DNA of 64,000 nucleotides from Pseudomonadota bacterium. GTDB lineage: Bacteria > Pseudomonadota > Gammaproteobacteria > Xanthomonadales > Ahniellaceae. A program made the position numbers and the translations under genes. Numbering within the stretch: the stretch's first letter is position 1; every line of letters begins with the position of its first letter. Positions 11,201 through 22,000 of this stretch are shown here, one piece after another. The notes under the pieces were generated by a model. It was not told the origin of the DNA. It did no database searches and saw only the letters and a list, made by a program, of their open reading frames with translations. The stretch is taken from contig JALHNO010000017.1 of assembly GCA_022843465.1 (NCBI GenBank), positions 1-64,000 on the forward strand. The letters run 5' to 3'.

Positions 11201-13066
11201 GGCCGCAACCGGCGTGGCGCCGGCCTGGGCGCCGACCGTGATCGCGGTGTAGCTGCCGGCAATCAGCAGCTGACTGGTGGCGAGCTCGCCGGCGGGTGTT
11301 TCGCTGATCAGTTCCAGCCGATGCGCCGTTCCGGGTATCCAGTCAAGACTGCTGTGTCGCTCGGGCTCGCCACGCAGCATCAGGCGCGCGCGCAATCGGA
11401 TCAGGTAGGCAGGAGTGAGCGGGAGTGAACCGAACTGGTGGACGATATCCTGATCATCCTCGGTCGCTGCCTGATAGGACAGCGTGAGTCGGCGACCCAG
11501 CAGATCGCTGACGCGCAGTCGCTGCTCCATCGCGATCGCGCTGTCGGCGCCGGCATCGGCACGCAGTCGAATGCGCAGCCATTGCTGATCGGCATCGGGC
11601 AGGACGGCCGACTCATACACGAAGCCACGCAGCCCACCCGGCAGACTGGCCGGCAGGATGCCGAGCGGACGCGCAGCGATGACACGACGCTGCAGCTGAG
11701 TATCCAGCAGTTGCTGGCCGGGCTGACCGCTCAGCCAGGCCTGGGCGCGCTCACGCAAGGTATCAAGTGGCAGGCTGGCGTTGGGTGCAGCCAACCATTC
11801 GGTGATGAACGTGCCTGCCTGGATACCGGCGCGACTCAGCACATCGCCAGCGGCGACATGCTGGTATTCCTTGATCGCGGGCGCGAGCGGAATCCAGGCG
11901 CGGCCACCCGTGTCGATATGGCTGCCGCGATAATTGCCGTAGGGCACATAGGCGCTGACGAAGATGTGTTCGATACGGAATCCGCGGATGCTGGCGCCAC
12001 TCAGGACCGGCTCGTGCGCGATGCCAGCGGCGCTCAGTGCACGACCGATATCGGCTGCGGTTTCCACACCCAGCATCGGTCCCAGTTGCGCAAGTTCGAG
12101 TTCAATCACACCCTTGACGTAACGCGCCGGCATCGAGCTGGCGCGCAGCAGCGCGATCAACAGGCTGGCCTGGTCGGCATCATTGCCGGCACCACTGCGC
12201 AGGGTCTCGGCGGCGCCCTTCTGGGCGCCGGCATACCATTCGGTACGAATCTGGCTGCGGACGAAATCGTGAATGCGCACGGGCTCGTAGCCGAGGCTCT
12301 GCGCCTTGGCCAGCACCGTCGCGGACAATTCGGCGCCGATGCTGGGCTGGAGTGCCACGGCATCGCCCGCTACCGCTTCCGAATCGGCAAAGCTCGGCTT
12401 GCTCGACACGGTCTGTGGCAGCGGTCGCGGCGCGAAGTCGGGCGGTGCAACCGGCAGAGCGCGGGTGCCAAGGACGCGCAAGGTCGGCTCTGCGGTGCCC
12501 GCAAGAAGTTCCTGCAACTCCGCCTGCTGAGCTTTCGAAAGCCTTGCTGTCGCGGCGCTTGTCACGGCGCGCTGCAGCGCCGCTTCGAGCAACTGAAGCT
12601 GCTTGCCCTGCGCCGCCTCGACAGCGCGCCAGCGCGCGAGGCCGACCGAAGTCTGCGCTGAACCAGCGAGCATGGTGCCGGTCTGCGCGAGATCGGCACG
12701 CAGCAGGCTGACGTCGCCCAGCGCCTTGCGCAGCAATGGAGCCAGGTCAGGCGGGGTTCCTTCCTTGACTTGTGCATCTGCCAGCGCTGCAGCAAGGGCT
12801 TGCAACGCCGCGCCAGGTCGCGGACTCGCTTCCTTGAGCGCAGGTGCGACGAATGCCGTGCCTTTGGACCTCAGTTCGGCGATGTAGGGCGCCGGATCGT
12901 CGCCCCGCAGCATGGCCAGGCGTGCGGCATCCTGCAGTGAATCCGGCGCCGGGCCTGCCGATGAGAAAGTGCTCGCCAGCAGGACCGGTACAGCAAGAAC
13001 CAGGGCCCTCATGCAGGAGCTGCGCACTGCAGACGCCGGCCCGCGCCCGTCAAGATTCCTTCTCAT
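2201..13066 (-). CDS. Exported Rhs polymorphic toxin with C-terminal Ntox15 nuclease domain
   Basis: A 3,621-residue protein. The start is ATG 13066 (MRRNLDGRG..), which overlaps the stop of the upstream gene as ATGA and has an AAGGAG site; the open frame to 13321 lies inside the neighbour and is not used. A signal peptide (LVLAVPVLLASTFSSAG) indicates export. Order: transglutaminase-like domain about 240-400 with Asp where the catalytic Cys is expected (GNDADQASLL, about 299); invasin-type Ig domain about 870-980; DUF6531-like block about 1520; YD repeats about 1600-3200; Rhs core (YYAQARWYDPLVGGFNGIDP, then DPDG about 3264); variable pre-toxin region; Ntox15 about 3495-3621. Ntox15 hallmarks are RRQLALQDEG, LHAPD (H3562, D3565) and NSSIGAQ. 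In Tde1 the HxxD motif is needed for DNase activity. Delivery route unknown; no VgrG or PAAR seen. Confidence 0.9.
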   Translation of the reverse strand: MRRNLDGRGPASAVRSSCMRALVLAVPVLLASTFSSAGPAPDSLQDAARLAMLRGDDPAPYIAELRSKGTAFVAPALKEASPRPGAALQALAAALADAQVKEGTPPDLAPLLRKALGDVSLLRADLAQTGTMLAGSAQTSVGLARWRAVEAAQGKQLQLLEAALQRAVTSAATARLSKAQQAELQELLAGTAEPTLRVLGTRALPVAPPDFAPRPLPQTVSSKPSFADSEAVAGDAVALQPSIGAELSATVLAKAQSLGYEPVRIHDFVRSQIRTEWYAGAQKGAAETLRSGAGNDADQASLLIALLRASSMPARYVKGVIELELAQLGPMLGVETAADIGRALSAAGIAHEPVLSGASIRGFRIEHIFVSAYVPYGNYRGSHIDTGGRAWIPLAPAIKEYQHVAAGDVLSRAGIQAGTFITEWLAAPNASLPLDTLRERAQAWLSGQPGQQLLDTQLQRRVIAARPLGILPASLPGGLRGFVYESAVLPDADQQWLRIRLRADAGADSAIAMEQRLRVSDLLGRRLTLSYQAATEDDQDIVHQFGSLPLTPAYLIRLRARLMLRGEPERHSSLDWIPGTAHRLELISETPAGELATSQLLIAGSYTAITVGAQAGATPVAALDVPHPNDSEFVAAQRLASLGLRYAASWDLAENQLADLVGVLPLRPAPSVALTLVEYQVETLLGLPNRLTLKGISLDAAQRATQAIAPTALRTREAEFLRYTSLHGSALEHWIFENDWGVASISADKGLQLAAQRGINRIVQTGGALPASVNLPAAVRAEINQQLARGWRIELAGEELALNLWTGAVWHAEDTQTGASGWFIAGRYAGGATTEDPSQWPIRFDDPNTPGVNEDPTSAMFVDKQSNTDFQLVVVDTEADKALTVRVSDRQYRPVQGAQVVFQVLAGEGEVKGDSGEWGTEARVTTDQNGLASAMFKPAGKIKIGRELYVEQSDEFPTFVGLNRVGVRVEVPPELGGGILAALGDPFTVFARPDAVAELRTARSAYLQSGQWAASMYMGAWLIFALDEHQNVVSNVAIDISSEVTPPTPDRNCDRAIGQGPPLFFVNEECPVDSLLPYGECGSTQATLMSSTIWTESPVHIFNGEVFGATNRAVASAAGASPVDLSWTTPCRPGEAEYVLTTGHVDTYGRFIEAQTPGEPLAYRRPLRFFRNEGSDGPGETTLEFKPYEPSPAFMVEEGGPEGIVAPLVSEGQVGLHSTTYSAGAEVEYQSLILRDEPAPAQARYRLGGFYTVRFSILEELVPPVALDESGYLETDWALPWQWSKPAPPPNALQPDILTYPLNRTVLIKRDGRDYAFWRVGTDLEAAENGQGEILLPARSVRFEDIEEHEFTAEVVLHYGSPVALHSEPVVIEFRRPILERYGLSGVEPVVGRTDRSQKHLREKVSFGTFGRYPSRLSMKQTLDRAADIVCSEPTEFVFDLYRTATVEVLAFPISQSGAEGSPITLIDRAEYEQGEHRQPLLPSDVPWGDYRLEIRALDTETDEEEVYRASFSNELRTLDALPLGHSIVKNVDLHDGALGIARVDADYGGRGPGLKFSRYYTSPRPARGDFGAMGYSWHTNLESAVRLAQGCGGYMVTGADGGAQRFLDTISSTESSTTYRALHGYHGRLVRHSSGDFDYYSVNGTRYHYQRATGDRLARLSLIEDPDGNRVEYTYAVSDIDGEERVVELRDSAGRVLRLSYGLFEERIKMPGSNEELPSLRHSVLQSISGPGGLTVNYQYNEAGMLISAERTGLADCAPGLCETYTYTDMGRSAYLVPGAQFPTSVEHGPTLTGISQRGNADTSFQYGRLTLDELIVSVGLVQVPSFGVHDLQEFDGSLWGFTYVPRNRGVVPAVTEVSDGRQRITTHSLNPYGAAVSVQDPVGTTSTVWNFTHYLPESVTDALGRTTTYTYDEHGNTINESIEGGVSRSWVFESPESFGVPILNRAQSYTDARGITETYTYDARGHRTGRSRGGVTESFGYDARGDRTRHTDFNGGDWTFGYDSFGFPSTRIDPLGNTWRSTYDVRGRLIAERDANARSTTHTYDGSDRLTLSQYADGSTRSTVYEQAGRRQTARDELGKTTISEFDALGRPTRISNAMNQSRVLEYDGNGNKTRETDFRGNATVHVYDDGNRLETRTEPLGKITRFVHDALGHVLRETIEGPDSATRITEYAYEHPLYFRTRVAQLGGQAGARVTTIDPDNAGNPVSTLDALERETLRSFDAFDRVLTIDEPGRSTVLTYDANGNKKTESVGGRTRSWTYDRANRQLTATDGAGEVTTQTWYPNGELKTRTDPRNATVRYELDVRNRVIEMRGPRSDQFTLNAFDAVGNLQTETFANGRIVQHVYDDLHRLDNSSDQLGRFLKRGYDVDGNVTSEIDARSNTTSYVVNALNHRTEAHLPESRSLGWRYSVHGDLLSETSATDHITTHSYDALGQRLSTLLPAGSGAQMPRAWQYDKLGNVLQQTDSNGVVTVFGYDDLNRRTSSAVDGNDGGSAEAWTYDLRNNPLTHTDRAGIVESMTYDGADRLKTLSRAGSLRQSNDYDGNGNLIGQTDANGVRTSYSYDAANQRIGSVRAGHTQAWTYTATNQIETHTDADGDLSSFDYDLRDRLTAETNGAGEQRLYTLDGNGNRAAIQLPKGHTWLQGFDAANRLETVTSPLTHTTTYGYHRDDQLASIRDANGHSVALASDALARISARVYPGGARFATEFDGEGNARVETHPDTSISRTFDGLNRARNISYTSNVGAPTGATVILDYDANSNPTQATLNQSSRVLTTTRGFDVHNRLEREGVTASAGSGFSAYSHQQRHGLDGNGNRTTTTDAGNTTSNQSFDSHNRIQTTTTPNEGSTANVWNRDGTLQSVTHANGTVSSYQYDDAKRITSITHSQNGATTLSFEYSYDRNGNRETETRTQSAIDGQGGSITTTEYGYDEDDRLTATEVRHQPASTTTPDEKTDWTLDDVGNRLTEIVTCLATSIIRCPGADTITSSKVYQYSDRDQLELMTDSVNQLSVAYGYDNNGNRTSRTVTKQGQPAQTTTYVFDARDRMIGAQPNAPNTANAATIAYQYDADGRQIERLETPATGGNASATLYLYNGTTLLHEAEPENTATGLRLTDTYRHSARLDRHLAIAQSGNTTLRHYHLDALDTPVAMTDGNGTTINRTAYSPWGEIEEQVANGIAQAPWALPNYAPDETGQAALLRNDGQSIGFTGYRKDEDTGLYYAQARWYDPLVGGFNGIDPAMGDTGTPLSLNKYLYAHTNPTFFTDPDGREVWGAQTMRINELAYTNSPVRATELREEIRVEGIRENARLGATLGYFRDTAVGIAEMAADASKFAAENTGIGMILGLDFGGRQAVEERSRKLGQAALHPIDTFITPIQEMNALAAQLEAEGDIFGGTYVGHQAQLATQDVVLMGAGGVAAMRKLMSMRMGLRNGGPEIGARDIDLDLDSSSIGSLDRTHGPSSAPVIANVPEQAALGVVAVESKAGIESTVDIELRYKIHGNPDEFRRQLALQDEGFAQSTAAEIRARIERFRSEGRPTEASAAIREFRRENPEAPTDQPVLHAPDCCIGGNPNVVSGVGGAAENSSIGAQNRYRAPKVYEAVQAAPPNARVRVRSTVDEEI

Positions 13067-16000
13067 GATGTTCTCCTTGACGCCGGCAGTTGCCGGCGTG
13101 CTATCAGCAGGATCAGCAAGGCCAGCAGCCACCAGGCATGGTGATGCGCCGATGGAACCGGGATCGCCTCGCCTGCAACTACCGCAAATACCGTGAGGGT
13201 GAGGGTCGCGCTGGTATTGCCAAAACCATCTTCGGCGCGGACATTGAACACATTGTCGCCGGCCAGCAGCGGCACGCCAGCGACGGTGAACAGGCCATTG
13301 CCGTCCGCTGTTGCCGTCCACTGCATGCCCGCTCGCGAGACCCGAATCAGGGCACCGGGACTGCTGCTGCCGACAAAGTCGATGCTCGGCGCCTCAATGC
13401 TGCTGCCATCGAGCGGTGCCGACAGCGTCAGCGGCAGCACACCCACCACCGAGATTTGAAGTGACTGTGTCGTGGCGACATTGCCGGCGCTGTCGGTGCT
13501 GCGCGCCTGCAACTGATGCGGCCCGAGTGCCAGCGCGGGCAGGTCGCTGCCATAGATTCCGGCCGGCAAGTCGGTCGGGCCAAGATCGAACCAGGCGCCG
13601 CCGTCGATGCGCAGCTGCACCTGGGCAATCGCGCTCAGGCGGTCACTGCTGCGCACACGAACCGGATCGCCGACGTGCACGGCAGCACCCGCAGTGGGCG
13701 CGGTGAACGCCAGCAGCGGTGCCTCACGGTCCACCAGATTCAGCGCATGGCTGTCGAGCAGGACCGGCGCGCGCCGTCCCGGCAGGTCGGCGATCAGTTC
13801 GATGTCGATCATGCCGAGCCCCCACTCTGCCGTCGGCCACTGGATCGCCTGCTGCTGCTGCGCATCCGCAGGCAGGTCGAACACGAAAGCCGATGTCTGC
13901 ACGACGACCTGGTCATCACGGCGACGCGCCTGCGCGCGCACCGGCAAGGCGATCAGATCGGCCGTACCAATATTGTGCAGGTTGAACTGGCTGGACAGCA
14001 GGGTTCCGTTCGGCCATTCGGTCGCGGTCAGTTCAAGATTGCCCTGCAGGGCGACCACGGGCTTGGCACGACGTTCGACGGTGATGGTCGCTGCGGGACC
14101 TGAATTGCCGGCGCGATCGGTGGCGCGCCCGGTGATCTGATTCATGCCCGGCACCAGGGGCACATCATCCACGCTGAACACACCGGCAGTATCTGCTGGC
14201 AGCACCACGGTGTAGGTGCCGACCTGCAGGGCGATGCTGGCCAGCGGTTCGCTGCTGCCGGCCACCCGCGTCGCCTCGGCAAAAATCACCGCGCCGTCCT
14301 TTGGCACGCTGAACTGCACGACCGGTGGCGTGGTGTCGAGGGTGAAGCTGCGCACAGACTCGCTGGTTCGACCCAGACTGTCGGTGGCGACCACACGCAG
14401 CAGATGCGCACCCTCGCTCGCCACCGTGCTGCCGGAGACGAAGGTCTGACCATCCAGCGTGATGCTGGATTGCACCGGCGAGACGTCGCTGATGGCGATG
14501 CTGAGCGTGACCGGCTGGTTGACCCAGGCGGCCTCATCAACACCGGTGATGGTGATCTGCGGTGGCAGCAGATCGACAACGACCGAGCGCTGCGGCGATT
14601 CGGCGAAATTGCCGGCAGCATCCTCGGCACGCGCCGACAACAGGAGCGGCCCTTCGACGGCGCGCTTGACGGTGGCGATGTATTCACCGGCAACAGCGGT
14701 CGGCGCCATCGGCTGGGCAATGCCGGCCACCAGGGCCTGCACCGCCGCGATCGGACTGTGCAGATCGCTGACCTGGGCGCGCATCGTGAATACGCCATCG
14801 AGATAGCTGCCCTCGGCAGGTGCCAGCAGGCTGACCTGTGGCGCCTCTGCATCGCGCACCAGGGCCTGTGCCGTCGCCAGGGTCTGCCAGCTTTGACTGC
14901 CATCGCCGGCGCTCAGGAAGGCTTCGAGCACGGCCAGATGGGCACCGGGGAAACTGCCGGCCGTCGCCAGCGCGATGGCATCGGAGAGCGCGGCGCCTGG
15001 CGCCAGAGTCACCGCGAACGGATGCTCCGACAACTGTTGCTGATCGGACACACGCAGCCAGCGCAGTCGGGTCGGCAGGTCCAGGGTGGCGACGTTGCCG
15101 CTATTGGTGATGGTCAGGTTTGCGGTCAGCGGATCGCCAAGCGCAAGATCGATGGTCGACAGCGTCAAGTCGGCGACCAGACTGGCGCCCGCATTCGGTT
15201 GGTAGACCACATTGCGGATCAGCCATTCGCTGGCATTGCCCACGCCATCGACCGCGCGCACCTGCAGGACATTGGGACCTTCCTGCAAGCTGACGCCGGA
15301 GATGATGAAGGAGCCCGCGGCATCGGCGAACACCACCGAACTGCTGGCACCCAGCATGAACTCGACGCGCAGCAGGGGCTCGGTAAGACCGCCAACATCG
15401 ATCACCGGAGTCGCGATGATCGCGCCCTCAGCGGGGAAGCTGTAGGCGATCACCGGGGCGGTGAGATCGATCGTGAATCCAAGCATGCGCTCAGCCTGGT
15501 TGCCGGCCGTATCGGTCGCCTGCACCTGCAGGATGTGATCGCCGTCAGCGGAGATCGTGGTGCCCGCAACGAAGGGTGCACCATCGAGTGTGATGGTCAC
15601 GCTGCCCGGATGGACATCGACAATCTGCACTTGCGGTGTCACCGCCGCGTTGTAGGCAGCACCATCGCTGACACCGCTGATGTCGATCTGCGGCGGCGTG
15701 CGATCGACACTGAACATCTGCAAGGGTGCCGAGGCCACATTGTTGGCGTTGTCGGTCGCGCTGACGCGCAGTTGATAGTCGCCATCGGTCAAGTCCAACG
15801 CGGCGCTTTCATGGAGACCCGGACTGCCAGCAACGGGACTCATGAGGACTGGCGCGCCGGCATCGATCTGGTAGGCCACCGAACTGACCACACCATGGAC
15901 GTCGCTGGCCGATGCGCGAATGCGCACCGCCGTGTTCAGCAGGGCATTCGCAGCCGGCTCCAGTACCGTGAGTTCGGGCGCGACGGTATCGACGATATCG

Positions 16001-19000
16001 AACTCGGCCGTGGCCAACAGCACCGGCTCGCTGCCGACCATGACCGACAGGGTGGCGATATAGCGACCGAGCTCGGCACCGATGGTGCTGAACTGGCTGT
16101 TGCCCGCCACCTGCCCGCCGGCCGGCACATCGATGAGCTGGGTGTCGTCGCCCAGGGTCTGGGTCGTCAGCAGATGCTCCGCGTGCAGGCGCAGCGACTG
16201 GTTGTTCGCGGCCGTCGCACCGGGATTGAGTACCTGCCAATTGAGCACCGCCGGCTGACCGCTCGGCAAGAGCGCGCTGCCGGGAATCAGGCTACCGACC
16301 AGGGCAGCACCGCTGTTGTCGATGCGGATAACCTGGATCGATACCTGACCACTGGCATTGCCGGCGCGATCCACCGCGGTGGCCGACAGTGTGTTGGCGC
16401 CAAACACCAGGGGCACCGCAGTGAATTCAGCGACGCCGGCCAGATCCGATTGCACACTGGCGGAATAGGCGCCGACGCTGAGCGTGACCGCGATGTCGGC
16501 TTCGGTCTGGACGCGCGCGACGATGCTGGCGGCAGTCGTCTCGGCACCATCGACAGGCTCGGTGAACACGATGGTCGGTGCGGTGGTATCGATCTCGAAG
16601 CGCAGGCTGCGCGCCGCGACATTGCCGGCAAGGTCGCGTGCCACCACCGACAGCAGATAGACGCCATCGGCGTTTACCGTGGTGCCGCTGACATAGGGCG
16701 CGGCATTCAGCGTGATGCTGGTGGCTGCCGGATTGGCCTCGGTGATCGTGATCACTGGCGTCGCCGGCAAGGTCAGCAGATCGCCGTCATTGACGCCGCT
16801 GATCTCGATCACCGGTGCGGTGGCATCGACCTGGAAGTCGCGCGACTCGCTGATCGATTCGTTGCCGGCGCGATCGCGTGCGCGCATCTGGAAGCGATGC
16901 AGGCCGTCACCCAGCGCGCGCAGATCGCTGCCATACCAGCCCTGCGGAAGCAGGGGTGCCGGCTGCCACGCGCCGCCATCGAGGGCCAGTTCGACCCGAT
17001 CGACACCACTGTGGGCATCGGTCACGGCTGCGGCCAGCGTCGCGTTCGCGCGCACCCAGGCATTGGCTTCCGGCGTACGCAGGGCAATGCCCGGCGCGAT
17101 GCCGTCAACCACCGAGACACTGCGCGAGGCCAGCGGGACAAAGCCAGCAGCGGGGCTCGACTGCCAGTCAAGCAGGGCCAGATACTCACCCAGGGGCAAC
17201 TGCGGCGCCGCGATCAGCAGGGCGCCATCCAGCCGGCCAGCGGCGGGTGCGGTACCCGGAATGATCTGCGCGGCGACTTCGCTCATGTCGCTGCCGCGCA
17301 GCAGCCGCAGTCTGAGCGCATCGACTGCAACCGCGGCCGTGGACGGATTGAGCAGGCTGAAATCGATTCGACCCTCGCGCCCTGCGATCAGCGGTGTCGG
17401 CGTTGGCTGGATCGCGCCGGTCATCGCCAGTGTCGAGCCCGGAACAGACAGCACAAAGCTGGACTGCGCCAAACGGGTGACGACGCCGCCTTCCAGCAAT
17501 TCGGCGCGCACGGCGTAGACGCCAGCATTGCCGAGCGAGGTCCAACTCGCCGGAATCTGGATGCGATAACCCGGCAGCAGGCTGGCGAGTGCGCGCGTGG
17601 TCGCAAAGACTTCGCTACCGGCAGGATCGAGCACACGCGTGCGCAGCGAGGCACCGGCGACCACCGCATTGCCGCTGCGGTAGTCGAGCGTGGCATTCAG
17701 GCGAACCAGATCGCCGGTCTGATAGTCAGCGCGATCGCTGACGACCTCGAGACGCAGATCGCGGACGACATCGACCGAGAACGCGACGGTGCGGCTGGCG
17801 AGCACGCGCTGCTGTGCATCCAGCAGATCGGCCTGCACGCGATATCCACCAGCAAGCACATTGCCGGTGGGCCAGCGCCAGGTCTGAGCGATCTCGGCAC
17901 CGAAGCCCAGGCCATTGATCGCCAGTGGCGGCAGTTCGGACAGCGGCTCACCCGCGGCCGTGAAAATGCGCGTGCGAACCGAGCCGTTCCAGGGACTGCC
18001 GGGATTGCGTACCAGCACGCGGCCGGTCGCATCCAGACCCGGTGCAAAGTTGGCGGCATCGGCCGAGAGTTCCAGGGCAGGTTCGGCACCGGCCAGCAGA
18101 ACCAGGCGCTGGCTGCTGCTGTGATTGCCGGGATTGGCGTCGGGACCCGACACCAGCAATTCGACGTGCAACCAGTAGGTACCGGCAAGATTGAGCTGCC
18201 CCAGCGCCAATCCGATCTGGGTACTGCTGCCCGCCGCCAGCATCGGCACCGTTGGCGTCTGCGGCAACGCGGTCTGCACGCCGTCCGGGCTGGTCAGGGT
18301 CGCGCGCAGGCCAGCGACGGCACTGCTCGTCTGACCCAGGTTGCGCACCCTGATCTGGGCGCCGTGCACCTGTCCCGGCGCGCCGCCGGCGGGCACAAAC
18401 AGGATGTCATCGGCACGAACACTCAGATCGGGCAGAGCCTGCTGACCCGAAGCAACGCGCACCACGCCGGCCTGCGCGCCGGGCTGTCCCTGGCCTCCGC
18501 CATCCACAGCAAACAGCTCGATGCGGTTGTCGCCGGTCAGCAAGGCGACCGGCGCGGAGCGGAAGCTGCCGACGGGATCGACCACGCGCATGCCACTGGC
18601 TGTCGCCACAAACAGGCGACCCGACATCGACCAATCGAGATCCTCGATGTCTCCGCTGGCGAGCGGAAGACGACGCAACAGCGCATCATCGCTGGCGGCG
18701 TGGAAGGCAAGCGTGCCACTGGCTTCGGCGACCACGTACTCGGCCCCATCAGCCGACCAATCGGCCACCCTGCCCGCTCCGACCGAGCGTCGATTGCCCT
18801 CAGGGTCGACACGGTTAACGCTAGCCTCAGCCCCGTTGCCGATGACAAACAGTGCGCTGCCATCGCTCAGCGACAGCGACACCCGCACATCGGCGATATC
18901 GGTTGCCCAGACCCGCGCACGCGCCGTCGACAAGCGCAGATGGACCAGTTCGGCGGAGTGGCTGCGCCATGCCGCGAAGCCGGCGAATTCGGCAAAGCTG

Positions 19001-22000
19001 ACGCTGCGGAAATCCACCGAATTCGGATCGATGCCCAGCACCTGGCGCGCGCTGTTCTGGCTGCGATCGACCAGCCAGATCGCGCGACCCGCGGCCGGCG
19101 CTGCCGGATTGTCCGCGAGCGCCAGGGCGAATCTGAGGTCGCTGGAGAATCGCGCCTGGTCGATATTGATCAGCGGCAGCGTCAGGGTCTGGCTGGAGCC
19201 GCCTGCCGCCGCTGTGCTGAGCAAGTTGTTGTCATTGTCACGGTGGATAAAGCGGTCATCGCGCGTCCAGCCGTACATGTTGCTGGTTGGCGACTGACCC
19301 AGATAGCCGGAATTGTCGGCGGCATAGACCTGCTGACTGTCTTCGCCGTACAGCATGCTGCCGCTGGGTGCAGCCTGCACCCGACCGAACAGACTGATGT
19401 TGCTCAGCTCGGCGACCTGGTCCTGCACGAGCGCAGGCGCCTGCGCCAGCGCGACACCCGAGCGGCGGACATCGACGCGCGCGCCTGGCTCCGACACGCC
19501 CGTCACGATGGTGCTGTTGGCGATCAGGTCGACGGTCTCACCCGGGTGTACCGGGAAACCCAGCGTCGGTGGCAGGGGAGCCTGCTGATCCTGCGGCACA
19601 CCGGACACCGGCGCGGTCTGGCCGCTGGCATTGCCGACGGCATCCAGTGCCTCGATGGTGTACCAGTAGCGTTGGCCATTGCTCAGCGGCTGATCGGTCC
19701 AGATCAGCAACGCGGTTTCTGCGATGGAAGCGAATGGTCCGGATTCGGTTTCGGCGCGACGCACAACGAAGCGCGTTGCGACTGCGCCGCCACCACGCGC
19801 CCAGCGCACTTCCAGCTTCGAGCCTGCCGGTGGCGCCAACACGCTCGGATTCTGCGGGAGACCGGGACCCTCACTGCTGACGGTCAGCGTCACGGCATTG
19901 GACGGCGGGCTGGCATTGTCGAATGCATCCAGTGCAATCACGGTGTAGACGTATTCACCATTCGCTAGTCCGGCATCCACATAGGCGGTGACCGGCGCCA
20001 ACACGTAGGCAAGGTGCACGCCGTTGCGCAGCAGTTGATAGCGCGCAACGTCCACTGAGGCACTGGACGTCCAGTTGAGCTGGGCATCCTGCGCGACCAG
20101 CAGGCCACTGAGCAGCACCGGATCCGGCGGCTGGACGTCGCCTACTTCGGCGATCACCGGCGCCGAGCGCGCGCTCTCGAAGCCGAGCGTGTTTACCGCG
20201 CTGACCGAGTAGCTGTAGCTGCCATCGATCAGCTGCTCGACGTACCCGGTGTCCGTGATCAACACCTGCTCGCTGACCGTCACCTCAGCCAGGGCAATGC
20301 TCTCGCCATAGCGCGCGCGTGTCGGCGCGATGCGGATGCGATCGCTGAAATACGGCTGACTGAAGCGCACAGTCTGCTCGGCCTCAACCGCCGTGACGGA
20401 TGCCAGCCGGGCCCAGGTGCGGCCGTTGAAGCCCATGATGTCGAATGAGAGCGGGGTGCGGCCGGTCTGCCACTGCAGGTGTACCGAAGTGATCTGGTGT
20501 GGTGTTGTGCTGGCGAGTTCCAGCCAGACGCCCTCGACCTCGTCGTAGTAGAAGCCAGTTGTCGACAGCCAGGATGTGTCCGGATCGCCATCAATCGCGG
20601 CCGAGGGCGCGTCGTCGGGTTCGGAGCTGGCGGTCAGGTCAGCGATCTCAGCCTCGGGCAGAACCGGATAGTCGCGGCGGAACAGGCGGTAGCCGGCGAT
20701 GTTGGATTCGGCGTTGGCGTTCCAGCTCAGGGTAACGTTCTGCCCGCTGACAGCCGCCGCCAGGCCGGTCGGCGTGGCGGGCGCGCTGCCGCTGGTGATC
20801 CAGGTCTCCGCGGCGCGGCTGATATTGCCATCGGCATCGGTAACGCGGAGCTGCAGCTGGTTCTCGCCTGTAGCGAGCGGAACCGCCGGAACCACGAAAT
20901 CACCTTCGACGACCGTGATGTTGGCAACCACGGTCGCCGGCCCACCTGTGCTACGCGCCACTTCGAGCGCACCCGCGATCGGCGTCTGGCCGTTCAGCGA
21001 TACCGACATCAGGGAAATCGGCGAGTAGGGATCGTCGACCGAAATCGTGAACAGCTGGGCGGCATCCACTGCGGATGCCGGGGCGGCATTGTCGGCGGTA
21101 TCGAGCGCGATGACGCGGTAGTAATAGATGCCGTCATTGCGATCGCTATCGACGAAGGAAGTGGCTGGGGCGGGCACAATGCCGATGTTCTGGAAACCAG
21201 CGGTCGCAGACCCGCTGCGTTCGACGCGATAGCCGGAGAGGTCGGTTGCCGCGCTCGCGGTCCACGACAGCCGCACATCGGCACCATCGCCATGTGCGCT
21301 CACGCCCTGCACCTGATCGGGCGCTTCGACATCGGCATAGCGAACCCGGACGATGGCGGGGCTGGCGTCTTCGAGTCCCGACTGATCACGGGCCTGGGCG
21401 CGAATATCGTACTCGCCCAGTGGCAGTGCGCCCGGGGTCCAGGTCACCGCAAACGGCGCCTCCGTGAGTGCGGAGCCGATCGGCGTCCAGCCCGAGTCAC
21501 CTGCGGCGCGGTAATCAAACCAGACCTGTGCGATGTCGAGGTCGTCACTCGCCGCGACGACTGCCACCGACTCGCCAAAACGGAACAGGGCGGCGGGCTC
21601 GACGATGCGGATGTCCGGTGGTCGTCGGGCAATATCGAGTTCGGCGGGTGCCGAGGGCGCGCTCAGATTACCGGCGCGATCGATCGCATAGACGATCCAG
21701 CTGTGATGGCCATCGACGAGGGCGGGATCGAGATAGCTGTTCGCCGCCAGCGCCAGCACGCGCGGATCATCCGGGAATATGGAGCCACCATTCACCGGGC
21801 TGCCGTTGCGCAGCAGGATATAGCCCAGCAGATCGGGCTCGAGGTTGGCGTTCCAGTTGATCTGGCCATCGCCATTGACGTCGACCGCGGTCAGTCCGCT
21901 CGGCGTCGCCGGAGCGAGATTGTCGATGCTGACCTGAATCGAATCCGAAGCGCGATTGCCGCTGCGGTCCCAGGCCTCCAGCAGCAGCTGGACGGTAGCG

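Noticed and set aside
2201-13066. Type VI secretion cluster
   Set aside because: The toxin tip and antidote resemble T6SS pairs, but no VgrG, PAAR, Hcp or Tss genes are present and the Rhs has a Sec signal.
13067-13321. 85-codon N-terminal extension of the rhs gene
   Set aside because: It lies inside the end of the upstream gene, is Arg/Cys-rich, and would bury the signal peptide. ATG 13066 has an SD and an ATGA overlap.
14404-19968. 1,854-codon open frame antisense to the giant surface protein
   Set aside because: Arg/Gln/Gly-rich shadow frame; the opposite strand encodes well-formed Ig, CARDB and propeller-like domains.
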